Assembly: GCF_024346875.1 (NCBI RefSeq)
Contig: NZ_AP024871.1
Location: 620,001 to 684,000 of the forward strand
Direction: 5' to 3'
DNA from: Vibrio gallicus
GTDB lineage: Bacteria; Pseudomonadota; Gammaproteobacteria; Enterobacterales; Vibrionaceae
DNA: 64,000 bases
In this document: positions 18,101-25,339 of the stretch, in pieces
Layout: each line of letters begins with the position of its first letter
Numbering within the stretch: position 1 is the first letter of the stretch
Program-made: the position numbers and the translations under genes
The notes under the pieces: model-generated
What the model was told of the DNA's origin: nothing
Database searches by the model: none
The model's input: the letters and a program-made list of their open reading frames with translations, nothing else

Positions 18101-18743
18101 TGAATCAGCATTGGAGTATCAGCACGTTATATCGGATTCAACTACTAGCGATAAGGTTATATTTGATAAGCAGTTGGGGCTATTTAATTGTGGGGATGAT
18201 TTAGCTTTATATCTTAAGCTATTGAAAAAATTCAGTGCCAATAGCGATTCTCGACAACAGGTGCTCGCTGCCGCTGTACAGCGCGATGAGTGCGAGTTGG
18301 TAGCACGAGAACTGCATACCCTTAAAGGCGTTGCGGCAAGTATAGGTGCAACTGCTTTAGCTGAGCTTTGTATGGGATATGAACAGCAGGCTCAACAGCA
18401 GAGCAAGCTTATTACTATGCAAGATGTCTCTACTATCCATCAAGCACATAGCTTAGTCGTCAAGGCAATCACTAGCTATGTAACACAGCATGCAACAACA
18501 CTTGAACCTACTGTCCAAGTTGCTACCTCCGATACACTATCTCAGTGTGATCTGAACGATGATCTACAGCTTCTACGGCAACTATTGGAAAATTATGACA
18601 TAGGAGCAGTTGAGCATATTCAGCATATAAAACAACTGACTACAGATACAGATGCACTCGCCCAATTAACGAATATAGAACAGGCCTTAAACTCGTATCA
18701 ATTTGAACAAGCGACTGAGTTATTAATGGCGTGGCAACAATAG
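15132..18743 (+). CDS. C-terminal fragment of the same hybrid sensor kinase (third SBP domain, TM, HisKA, HATPase, REC, HPt)
   Basis: A 1203-codon frame from GTG 15132; that start is formal only, since coding similarity runs upstream in this frame. Domains in order: linker; third SBP_bac_3 domain (about 88-315); one membrane helix (320-340, IVLLVVGFSLLVLIIVLISN); PAS-like sensor (360-470); HisKA with phospho-acceptor H501 in LANMSHEIRTPMNAIIG; HATPase with DTGIGIAP and GTGLGLSIC; a degenerate receiver (VLLLESDAFAIEAL); a full receiver with LLVEDNEFNQELV and LMDIQMP; and an HPt domain with ELHTLKGVAASIGA. This is the EvgS/BvgS phosphorelay layout. As a separate protein it would lack a signal peptide. 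Its stop overlaps the region just before the HD-GYP regulator, the likely phosphorelay partner. Confidence 0.78.
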   Translation: MDSFSRQGMIYLQRNLVQGSGIEAVPIGTLRLYSTLGLGAAFDESYVPPLSVFESLSDSDFNQIKQIYQLFGANTSEASFTQHELNWIAENPVIKVGIDPAALPYEGIKDGEFKGIIADILQELTTITNIKFEPVLVDSWQQTVELIRQRKIDMVSAAIENKSLGGDYTSSQPIFTDQLAIVGHIDQDYGQGLGSMSGMRIGVQQGASNTPNLLDGFPDINWVELENSEKGLSLLNDRKLDAYIDTTYVTNYILNEHAYRDLVIVDRLSNTVSPTFHILKNEPVLNSIITKAIRVINPSKKQQIINNWATNRVIEKVDYTIVLLVVGFSLLVLIIVLISNLRLKKQVAATIRAEQEALASRNQLFDILNTSSIAVMIVQQGRVKFTNKHAQQQFGISHQDQDGIKTKLLYMDLSERTEIYRLLSQQGKVIDREVEFQTLAGARFTALCSYFEMEYEEKPAVLFWSYDISEIKQLNSELATAMQQANIANQTKSDFLANMSHEIRTPMNAIIGMSHLALQQSLEIKAYNYIEKVHQSAQSLLLIINDILDISKIESGKFELEKRPFSLRDTLHSIADVLSFKLTEKKLEFLFCIDNDVPRMVIGDELRLSQLLINLGNNATKFTHQGHVIVGIDGRYRSCDNTHFVYHFYVKDTGIGIAPDKIDSLFNSFQQADASTTREYGGTGLGLSICKQIIELMGGKIWVESELGSGAVFHFEVEMEVASSRSNLFSDLQPEFERLSNRSVLLLESDAFAIEALGMALKGTAINTRFFTDVQSLINELTAVEETPVCYVSDTALTPHLSKQQLLHIHARADLVLCTTSDTLTEFATGAGIQVLQRPWLPFDLISVISGGKSASTGFAKSDSEVINKLHGQKILLVEDNEFNQELVVGLLQPYGVDIDIAENGQQAIDKARQHHYQLILMDIQMPVLSGYEATQYIREFDPSTPIVAMTANVMVEHQQWAAEVGMNDFITKPIDINRLLQIMTKIVGDESALEYQHVISDSTTSDKVIFDKQLGLFNCGDDLALYLKLLKKFSANSDSRQQVLAAAVQRDECELVARELHTLKGVAASIGATALAELCMGYEQQAQQQSKLITMQDVSTIHQAHSLVVKAITSYVTQHATTLEPTVQVATSDTLSQCDLNDDLQLLRQLLENYDIGAVEHIQHIKQLTTDTDALAQLTNIEQALNSYQFEQATELLMAWQQ

Positions 18744-18763
18744 ATTGCTCAAGGATGATAGCG

Positions 18764-19804
18764 ATGAATCAAGATAAACCCTTACTACTGATTGCTGATG
18801 ATACACCTGAAAATATCGATGTGTTGGCAGGGATACTCAAAGAGCAGTATCAGATTAGAGTTGCCACCAATGGCTCTATAGCCCTTAAACTTGCGCAGTT
18901 GGACCCAAAACCAGACTTAATATTACTCGATATTATGATGCCGGATATGGATGGCTTTGAGGTGTGTCGGCAGCTGAAGTTGCTGCAGAAAACACAGAAC
19001 ATACCGATAATATTTGTTACCGCACGAATGACAACTCAAGATGAAATCAAAGGGTTTGAATTAGGCGCTGTTGATTATATTACCAAACCAATTGTACCGA
19101 CTGTGGCAAAGCGTCGTATTCAAACCCAGGTTCAATTGAGTAATCAAAAGCAGGCGCTTTATCTGCAAGTTCAAGAGAAAACACAGGAAATCAATCAAAG
19201 TAAACTTGAGCTGCTAGAGCGTTTGGGTAGGGCGGCGGAATATAAGGATAACGAAACGGGCTTGCATGTTAAGCGCATGTCGAACTATGCCTATCATTTG
19301 GCTAAAGCCTGTGGTTTTAGCGATGAAGATGCAGATGTACTGCGTGAAGTCGCGCCCATGCATGACCTAGGTAAGATAGGTATCCCCGATGGTATTTTGC
19401 TAAAACAAGGTAAGCTAGATGACGACGAGTGGGCCATCATGCGCAACCATGTACAGATTGGAGTCGATATTTTAGGGGATTGCAGTGGCTCTAGATTGAT
19501 GCAAATGGCAAAAACAGTTGCGCAAACTCACCACGAAAAGTGGGACGGAACGGGTTATCCTCACGGTTTAAGTGGCGAGGAAATTCCGCTAAGCGGTCGG
19601 ATTTGTGGAATAGCAGATGTGTTTGATGCACTAACCTCACAGCGCCCTTATAAAAGAGCTTGGAGCTTAGACGAGGCATTTACGTTTTTACAGCAGCAAA
19701 AGGGGCATCATTTTGATCCAACCCTAGTAGAGCTATTCTTAGGGCTACGCAGTGAAATTGAACAGATAATGAATACCTATCAGGAACCTGAATCAGAATC
19801 GTGA
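18764..19804 (+). CDS. HD-GYP response regulator (cyclic-di-GMP phosphodiesterase)
   Basis: Start chosen at ATG 18764 because AAGGA lies eight bases upstream; this gives 346 residues, 20 bp behind the kinase fragment. Residues 1-125 form a receiver domain (LLIADDTPENIDVL, phospho-acceptor D in LILLDIMMPDMDGFE, K in YITKPIVP), then a coiled linker (QVQEKTQEINQSKLELLE), then an HD-GYP domain. The metal and catalytic motifs are complete: HVKRM, MHDLGKIGIPDGIL, RNHVQIG, HHEKWDGTGYPHGL, GRICGIADVFDALTS and RPYKRAW. It should hydrolyse c-di-GMP via pGpG when phosphorylated. Adjacent genes imply a phosphorelay from the upstream hybrid kinase. Its last 25 bases overlap the convergent GGDEF gene. Confidence 0.92.
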   Translation: MNQDKPLLLIADDTPENIDVLAGILKEQYQIRVATNGSIALKLAQLDPKPDLILLDIMMPDMDGFEVCRQLKLLQKTQNIPIIFVTARMTTQDEIKGFELGAVDYITKPIVPTVAKRRIQTQVQLSNQKQALYLQVQEKTQEINQSKLELLERLGRAAEYKDNETGLHVKRMSNYAYHLAKACGFSDEDADVLREVAPMHDLGKIGIPDGILLKQGKLDDDEWAIMRNHVQIGVDILGDCSGSRLMQMAKTVAQTHHEKWDGTGYPHGLSGEEIPLSGRICGIADVFDALTSQRPYKRAWSLDEAFTFLQQQKGHHFDPTLVELFLGLRSEIEQIMNTYQEPESES

Positions 19805-21201
19805 GGCTTGCGCTCTAGGGTGGCAATAGCCTGATGTTCCTTGTATCGAAGTTGCCTAAGTTTTTTCTTTAAGGCTTTGTTTTTATACATATTAATATCG
19901 GCTGTAGATAAGAGGTTATCGAAGGTTGTGTGTGTGTCTTTAAATAAGCTGTAACCAATGCTTATTTGGATCTTCACCATCGCACCTTTGACATGGTAGC
20001 GGTCACTTTCTACTTTATGCTGAATGTTATCAATAAGGCTTATCACCTCGCTTTCGTGCTTAATCCGCGATGCGATAATGAGAAATTCATCTCCTCCAAC
20101 TCGTGCTACGACATCGTTGGCACGTACTGCTTTACGCAAGACATTTGCCACTTGTTTGAGGAGTAAATCACCACTGCTATGGCCGTGCTGATCATTGATA
20201 GCCTTAAACCCATCGAGGTCGAGATTAATTACCGCAAACTGAGTGTGGGTTAACCCAGCATTCCTTACCAGATTTTTTAGTGTGTATACCAAATAACGTC
20301 GATTGGGAAGTGTTGTCAATTCGTCTTGCATTGAGCGCTGTCGCGCTTGCAGGTAAAGGTAAATAATAAGCGACAGCCCAACCAGTAGTGCGCTAAGAAG
20401 GGTATATCCGATTAGCCTTACCGAGTTGAATAAAGGCCATTTTGGAAGGGTATAGTCGGGATTTGTTGCCACGTAGACTCGCCAATTTACATTATCAGTG
20501 ACAATATTGGCAGTGGCGATAGAGTTATGAATTGCCCCTTGAATACCAAGGTATTGAGACGGGCGATTGAGATTGACGGCGGTAATTAGATACTGCTCAT
20601 CAATAAATTGGCTATCTGTTAGTAGTGCGTCCATATCCACCAATAGCATAACGTAACCCATATAGTTTCTAAGGCTACTGGGCCCTTCATAGATAGCGCT
20701 CGTTACTACATAGAGACTAGGATGATGCGAGTGTTGATATATTGCACCAGTGGCTAGCATATTGGGGTGGGATTGAAGGTCAGCAATATTGCGCAGCAGT
20801 GTTTGATTATCGTCTAAAACGGTACTTAAAAGGGGGAGTTTGGCGATGTCTGCGGGATAAATAAACGAAATATTATTACTGGGTGCAATGAGTAAACCCA
20901 TGATATGTGGGTCATGTTGCTGAAGGTTTTGGCTAAGAAAAGTGAGTTGTTCATTGGTTATCTGTGACTCATTAGCAATAACATTTGCCAAGGTGTAAGC
21001 CGAGTATCCCTTTTTTTGAATTTCTAGTGTCAACAGTGAGGCGACCTCAGCCGCTTTTTGCTGAGCTTGGTGGGATACCAAAGTCTGGAGCTGCTGTTGA
21101 CGTTGAAGGTGATAGAACTCAATAAAGTAGATCCCTAAAGCGGCACAAGCGACAACAGCCAGTGTGAATAGAGAGGTTTCAGTTGCCGAGGTTATCTTCA
21201 C
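19780..21201 (-). CDS. Membrane diguanylate cyclase with periplasmic sensor (GGDEF)
   Basis: The 473-residue protein has an N-terminal membrane helix (about residues 5-28), a periplasmic region of some 230 residues that resembles double-Cache/PDC sensors (MGLLIAPSNNISFIYP, GYVMLLVDMDAL), a second helix (LIGYTLLSALLVGLSLIIYLY), and a C-terminal GGDEF domain. The active site RVGGDEFLI is intact, and RAND five residues upstream is an RxxD inhibitory I-site. DELTTLPNRRYL and NLDLDGFKAIND are further signatures. It should make c-di-GMP with product inhibition, opposing the neighbouring HD-GYP enzyme. The 3' ends overlap tail to tail by 25 bp. A good CRP-like site lies 115 bp upstream of its start. 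Confidence 0.92.
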   Translation of the reverse strand: MKITSATETSLFTLAVVACAALGIYFIEFYHLQRQQQLQTLVSHQAQQKAAEVASLLTLEIQKKGYSAYTLANVIANESQITNEQLTFLSQNLQQHDPHIMGLLIAPSNNISFIYPADIAKLPLLSTVLDDNQTLLRNIADLQSHPNMLATGAIYQHSHHPSLYVVTSAIYEGPSSLRNYMGYVMLLVDMDALLTDSQFIDEQYLITAVNLNRPSQYLGIQGAIHNSIATANIVTDNVNWRVYVATNPDYTLPKWPLFNSVRLIGYTLLSALLVGLSLIIYLYLQARQRSMQDELTTLPNRRYLVYTLKNLVRNAGLTHTQFAVINLDLDGFKAINDQHGHSSGDLLLKQVANVLRKAVRANDVVARVGGDEFLIIASRIKHESEVISLIDNIQHKVESDRYHVKGAMVKIQISIGYSLFKDTHTTFDNLLSTADINMYKNKALKKKLRQLRYKEHQAIATLERKPHDSDSGS

Positions 21202-21315
21202 ATAAAATCCTTTTAATGCTACCTCTTCAGTATAGAAAAGAAATTAGGCTATCGGAGCTGTCATGACTTGGTGCGAGTTTAGGCACAACCTTAACAAGGT
21301 GTTATATCGCTAAAT

Positions 21316-21337
21316 GCTTTTGATCTAGATCACTTTC
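21316..21337. promoter_or_regulatory. Candidate CRP-cAMP binding site
   Basis: The core TGATCTAGATCA at 21321-21332 is a perfect 12-bp palindrome. In the 22-bp CRP frame the half-sites are TTTGA and TCACT, each 4 of 5 matches to TGTGA/TCACA, with the consensus TCTAGA centre. It is 115 bp before the diguanylate cyclase start and 350 bp before tig, so the cyclase is the more likely target. Confidence 0.55.
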
Positions 21338-21446
21338 TAATAGTAAATATGAGATTTTTTAATCTAGGCGTTGAAATATTGGCACCTCCCCCCCATTTAA
21401 ACATTCAATTGAACAGAAAATTGAGAGACTCTCTTAGGATGTTGTC

Positions 21447-21475
21447 TCGACACGACTGCCTGATATCGGTAGAAT
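21447..21475 (+). promoter_or_regulatory. Probable sigma70 promoter of tig
   Basis: TCGACA at 21447-21452, a 17-bp spacer and TAGAAT at 21470-21475. Each hexamer has one mismatch to consensus. Confidence 0.45.
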
Positions 21476-21683
21476 GTCGCGTCAAATTATACCCTGAGGT
21501 CAATTGGAGATACCTTCTTTGTAAGATATCGCTGAATGATTCGTCGATATTTAGAAACTGAATATCACGGTACTCTTTTATATTTCGTTGCTTCTTTGAA
21601 GCACACACTAGGATGTGGTCATAGCCTTTTTAGCTGTGACTCTTTGCTCAAATAAATTGAGCTTATGTAGAGGTTTATAAAAA

Positions 21684-22985
21684 ATGCAAGCTACTGTTGA
21701 AACTTTAGAGGGTCTAGAACGCCGTCTAACCATCACTGTTCCTGCCGCTAACATCGAAGATGCAGTAACAGCTGAACTACGTAACATCGCTAAAAATCGT
21801 CGTTTCGACGGTTTCCGTAAAGGCAAAGTGCCTTTGAAAATGGTAGCGAAAATGTACGGCCAAGCAGTACGTAACGATGTTATGGGTGAAGTAATGCAAC
21901 GCCACTACATCGAATCTATCGTAAAAGAAAAAATTAACCCAGCAGGTGCACCAACATTTGCACCAGTTGAAACTGCTGAAGGTCAAGACCTAGTATTCAC
22001 AGCAACGTTAGAAGTTTTCCCTGAGATTGCGCTTTCTGGTCTAGAAACTATCTCTGTTGAGAAACCAGCAGTTGAAGTGAAAGAAGCTGACGTAGATGCA
22101 ATGATTGAAACGCTACGCAAGCAACAAGCTACTTGGGCTGAAGTTGAAGCTGCTGCTGAAGAAGGCATGCGCGCAACTATCGACTTTACTGGTTCTATTG
22201 ACGGTGAAGAGTTTGAAGGCGGAAAAGCTGAAAACTTCCCACTAGAACTAGGCGAAGGCCGTATGATTCCTGGTTTTGAAGACGGTATCACTGGTAAAAC
22301 AGCGGGTATGGAATTTGAAATTGACGTGAACTTCCCTGAAGACTACCACGCAGAGAATCTAAAAGGTAAAGCAGCTAAGTTCCTTATCAAAGTGAACAAA
22401 GTTGAAGCTCGTGAGCTTCCTGAGCTAACTGACGAGTTCGTTTCTAAGTTTGGTGTAACTGAAGGCGGTGTTGATGCACTTAAAGCTGAAGTTCGTAAAA
22501 ACATGGAACGTGAACTTAAGCAAGCAATCAAAGCTCGTATCAAAGAGCAAGCGATTGACGGCCTAGCAAACGCTAACGAAATCACTGTTCCTGCTGCACT
22601 TATCGAGCAAGAAATCGGTGTACTTCGCCAGCAAGCTGCACAACGTTTCGGTGGCAATGTTGAAGCTGCTGACCAACTACCTCGTGAATTGTTCGAAGAA
22701 CAAGCTCGCAAGCGCGTAGTTGTTGGTCTTCTACTTGGTGAAGTAATCAAGTCTGAAGAACTAAAAGCTGACGATGAGAAAGTTAAAGCTCTTATCGCAG
22801 AAATGGCGACAGCTTACGAAGATCCAACTGAAGTTATCGCTTACTACGAAAGTAACGAAGAAATGATGAATAACATGCGCAATGTTGCTCTTGAAGAGCA
22901 AGCTATTGACGCTATCATCGCTAAAGCTCAAGTGACTGAGAAAGAAGAGACATTTGATGCAATTATGAACCAACAACAAGCTTAA
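21684..22985 (+). CDS. tig: Trigger factor (ribosome-bound chaperone)
   Basis: The 433-residue protein has the full trigger-factor architecture: N-terminal ribosome-binding domain with the signature [10 protein letters not shown] near residues 44-53, a PPIase FKBP-like domain (about 150-245, [17 protein letters not shown] and [14 protein letters not shown]), and the helical C-terminal chaperone arms ([16 protein letters not shown] onward). It binds nascent chains at the exit tunnel near L23. Codon use is strongly biased to preferred codons, consistent with high expression. It precedes clpP-clpX-lon in the usual gamma-proteobacterial order, separated from clpP by its own terminator. No anomalies. 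Confidence 0.98.
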   Translation: MQATVETLEGLERRLTITVPAANIEDAVTAELRNIAKNRRFDGFRKGKVPLKMVAKMYGQAVRNDVMGEVMQRHYIESIVKEKINPAGAPTFAPVETAEGQDLVFTATLEVFPEIALSGLETISVEKPAVEVKEADVDAMIETLRKQQATWAEVEAAAEEGMRATIDFTGSIDGEEFEGGKAENFPLELGEGRMIPGFEDGITGKTAGMEFEIDVNFPEDYHAENLKGKAAKFLIKVNKVEARELPELTDEFVSKFGVTEGGVDALKAEVRKNMERELKQAIKARIKEQAIDGLANANEITVPAALIEQEIGVLRQQAAQRFGGNVEAADQLPRELFEEQARKRVVVGLLLGEVIKSEELKADDEKVKALIAEMATAYEDPTEVIAYYESNEEMMNNMRNVALEEQAIDAIIAKAQVTEKEETFDAIMNQQQA

Positions 22986-23035
22986 TTGCGTTGAGTTCAA
23001 GTAGAAGGTTGACTTTTAAATAGCTTTTCTACTAA

Positions 23036-23077
23036 TAATGGTCCGTATGAGATTTTCATCCGGGCCATTAATTTTTT
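23036..23077 (+). terminator. Rho-independent terminator between tig and clpP
   Basis: Long stem TAATGGTCCG/CGGGCCATTA (one G-T pair) with additional inner pairing ATGA/TCAT, followed by ATTTTTT, ending 14 bp before the clpP ATG. Confidence 0.75.
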
Positions 23078-23091
23078 AGGGATATAACTTT

Positions 23092-23715
23092 ATGAGCTAC
23101 CAAGAAAAAAATGTAATGTCACCAATCTTAGACGCACTTGTACCTATGGTAGTGGAACAGTCTTCGCGTGGTGAGAGATCTTATGATATATATTCTCGTC
23201 TTTTGAAGGAACGCATTATCTTTTTGACGGGTCAGGTTGAAGATAATATGGCGAACTTGGTAGTAGCACAGCTGCTGTTCCTTGAGTCAGAAAACCCAGA
23301 AAAAGATATCTATCTGTATATCAATTCACCAGGTGGTAGCGTCACTGCTGGTATGTCTATCTATGATACAATGCAATATATCAAACCAGATATCAGCACT
23401 GTATGTATGGGACAAGCGTGTTCAATGGGATCATTCCTATTAGCTGGTGGCGCAAAAGGTAAACGTTTTGCTCTGCCTAACTCTAGCGTTATGATTCACC
23501 AGCCACTAGGCGGTTACCAAGGTCAGGCTTCTGATATCCAGATCCATGCACAAAACATTCTTGATACTAAAGAAAAGCTGAATAAGATGCTTGCTGAGCA
23601 TACGGGTCAGCCACTAGAGATTATCGAGCGTGATACTGATCGCGATAACTTTATGACAGCTCAAGAAGCAGTAGATTACGGCTTAGTTGATGCAGTACTA
23701 GAGCGCGGTAAATAA
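23092..23715 (+). CDS. clpP: ATP-dependent Clp protease proteolytic subunit
   Basis: The 207-residue precursor has the full ClpP catalytic triad at the E. coli numbering: S111 in [15 protein letters not shown]136 in MIHQPLGG and D185 in DTDRDNFM. The N-terminal dozen residues are probably removed autocatalytically, as in E. coli. It forms the double heptameric serine peptidase chamber that docks ClpX (and ClpA). The gene is 66 bp upstream of clpX, with no terminator between, so the two form an operon. Confidence 0.98.
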   Translation: MSYQEKNVMSPILDALVPMVVEQSSRGERSYDIYSRLLKERIIFLTGQVEDNMANLVVAQLLFLESENPEKDIYLYINSPGGSVTAGMSIYDTMQYIKPDISTVCMGQACSMGSFLLAGGAKGKRFALPNSSVMIHQPLGGYQGQASDIQIHAQNILDTKEKLNKMLAEHTGQPLEIIERDTDRDNFMTAQEAVDYGLVDAVLERGK

Positions 23716-23781
23716 GGCATTGCTTTGAGTTTTTTGATATAAACTTTAAAGTAATCAAAGTAAAAGCTAAGAGGTTAGCGA

Positions 23782-25059
23782 ATGACAGATAAAAGCAAAG
23801 AGAGTGGAAAACTTTTGTACTGCTCTTTCTGCGGTAAAAGTCAGCATGAAGTTCGCAAATTAATTGCCGGCCCATCCGTGTATATATGCGATGAGTGCGT
23901 TGATCTGTGTAACGATATTATTCGTGAAGAGATTAAAGACGCTCTTCCGAAAAAAGAGTCCGAGGCTTTACCGACTCCAAGAGACATTCGTGAGCACCTT
24001 GACGATTATGTTATCGGTCAAGAGTTTGCGAAAAAAGTACTGTCTGTAGCGGTTTATAACCACTACAAGCGTCTACGCAATGGCGATAAAACAGCAGAAG
24101 GTGTTGAGCTAGGTAAGAGTAATATCTTGCTAATCGGCCCAACAGGTAGTGGTAAAACACTGCTTGCGGAAACACTGGCTCGCTTCCTAGATGTTCCATT
24201 TACTATGGCTGACGCAACCACACTAACTGAAGCAGGTTATGTGGGTGAAGACGTAGAGAACATCATTCAGAAGCTGCTACAGAAATGCGATTATGATGTA
24301 GCAAAAGCTGAGCGTGGCATCGTTTATATCGATGAGATCGATAAGATTTCGCGTAAATCTGAAAACCCATCAATTACACGCGATGTATCTGGTGAAGGTG
24401 TTCAGCAAGCATTGCTTAAGCTGATAGAAGGTACCGTTGCTTCTGTGCCGCCTCAAGGTGGTCGTAAGCATCCTCAGCAAGAATTCTTGCAGGTTGATAC
24501 CTCTAAAATCCTATTTATCTGTGGTGGTGCGTTTGCTGGCCTAGATAAAGTGATTGAGCAGCGCGTTGAAACAGGTTCTGGTATCGGTTTCGGTGCTGAG
24601 ATCAAATCGAAAAATGACAATAAGAGCATCAGTGAGATGTTTAAGCAGGTTGAGCCAGAAGATTTGGTGAAATACGGCTTGATCCCTGAGTTCATTGGTC
24701 GTTTACCTGTCACCACCACCTTAGGTGAGCTGGATGAAGACGCATTGATTCAGATCTTAAGCCAGCCTAAGAACGCACTGACTAAGCAGTATGCGGCGTT
24801 GTTTGCGATTGAAGATGTTGAGCTTGAGTTCCGCACCGACGCACTTAATGCGGTTGCTAAGCGTGCTATGGAGCGTAAAACAGGCGCTCGTGGTTTGCGT
24901 TCAATCCTTGAAAATGTGCTTCTTGATACTATGTACGAACTGCCTTCAATGACAGACGTAAGTAAAGTAGTTATTGATGAGGCCGTCATCAACGGTGAAT
25001 CAGAACCACTTATGATATACAACGGCAGTGAAAATCAAGCTGCTGGTGCTCAGTCATAA
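23782..25059 (+). CDS. clpX: ATP-dependent Clp protease ATP-binding subunit ClpX
   Basis: 425 residues. An N-terminal C4 zinc-binding domain (CSFCGK ... ICDECVDLC, residues 14-40) recognises adaptors and substrates. The AAA+ module shows Walker A GPTGSGKT near residue 120, Walker [12 protein letters not shown], sensor-2 GARGLRS, and the IGF loop that docks ClpP (GSGIGFGAE). It unfolds tagged proteins and feeds them to ClpP. It is the second gene of clpPX and ends at a strong terminator before lon. Confidence 0.98.
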   Translation: MTDKSKESGKLLYCSFCGKSQHEVRKLIAGPSVYICDECVDLCNDIIREEIKDALPKKESEALPTPRDIREHLDDYVIGQEFAKKVLSVAVYNHYKRLRNGDKTAEGVELGKSNILLIGPTGSGKTLLAETLARFLDVPFTMADATTLTEAGYVGEDVENIIQKLLQKCDYDVAKAERGIVYIDEIDKISRKSENPSITRDVSGEGVQQALLKLIEGTVASVPPQGGRKHPQQEFLQVDTSKILFICGGAFAGLDKVIEQRVETGSGIGFGAEIKSKNDNKSISEMFKQVEPEDLVKYGLIPEFIGRLPVTTTLGELDEDALIQILSQPKNALTKQYAALFAIEDVELEFRTDALNAVAKRAMERKTGARGLRSILENVLLDTMYELPSMTDVSKVVIDEAVINGESEPLMIYNGSENQAAGAQS

Positions 25060-25074
25060 CAGAGACAAATAGAC

Positions 25075-25103
25075 TAAAAAGCGAGCTGTGGCTCGCTTTT
25101 TTT
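25075..25103 (+). terminator. Rho-independent terminator after clpX
   Basis: The stem GCGAGC/GCTCGC is extended by A/T pairs on both sides, with a TGTG loop and a seven-T run, 16 bp after the clpX stop. Confidence 0.87.
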
Positions 25104-25339
25104 ATGCTCTAAATTCAGTTATTTAAGCTGAAAGTAGCGCAATACTATTTCTTGCTTAGTCCCTACTAAAATCCGCTTGCATGGGCTAAATTCAATAAAA
25201 TGGTCGGCTAATTTCACTAGATGGCATAGTTTTTCCCTTAACAGTAAAGTTTTTGCCTTGGTGAGGCACCTATACCATTGAATCTATTTAATTTGACCTT
25301 ATATAAAGACCATAAGCTGAAAACGGAAGAGAGAATATT

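Larger units (their letters stand above)
21202..21683. other. 482-bp divergent intergenic region between GGDEF gene and tig
   Basis: It holds a CRP-like palindrome (21316-21337) and a probable tig promoter (21447-21475), leaving a tig leader of roughly 200 bases. Short open frames here, including a 70-codon one from 21349, have no ribosome-binding site or family features and I do not call them genes. Confidence 0.5.

Noticed and set aside
21349..21561. 70-codon ORF upstream of tig
   Set aside because: No ribosome-binding site, no family features, and it overlaps the inferred tig promoter.
25257..25280. Possible sigma32 heat-shock promoter of lon (CTTGG ... CCATTG)
   Set aside because: Spacing and hexamers are both poor compared with CTTGAA and CCCCAT. 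The expectation came from lon biology, not from the sequence.
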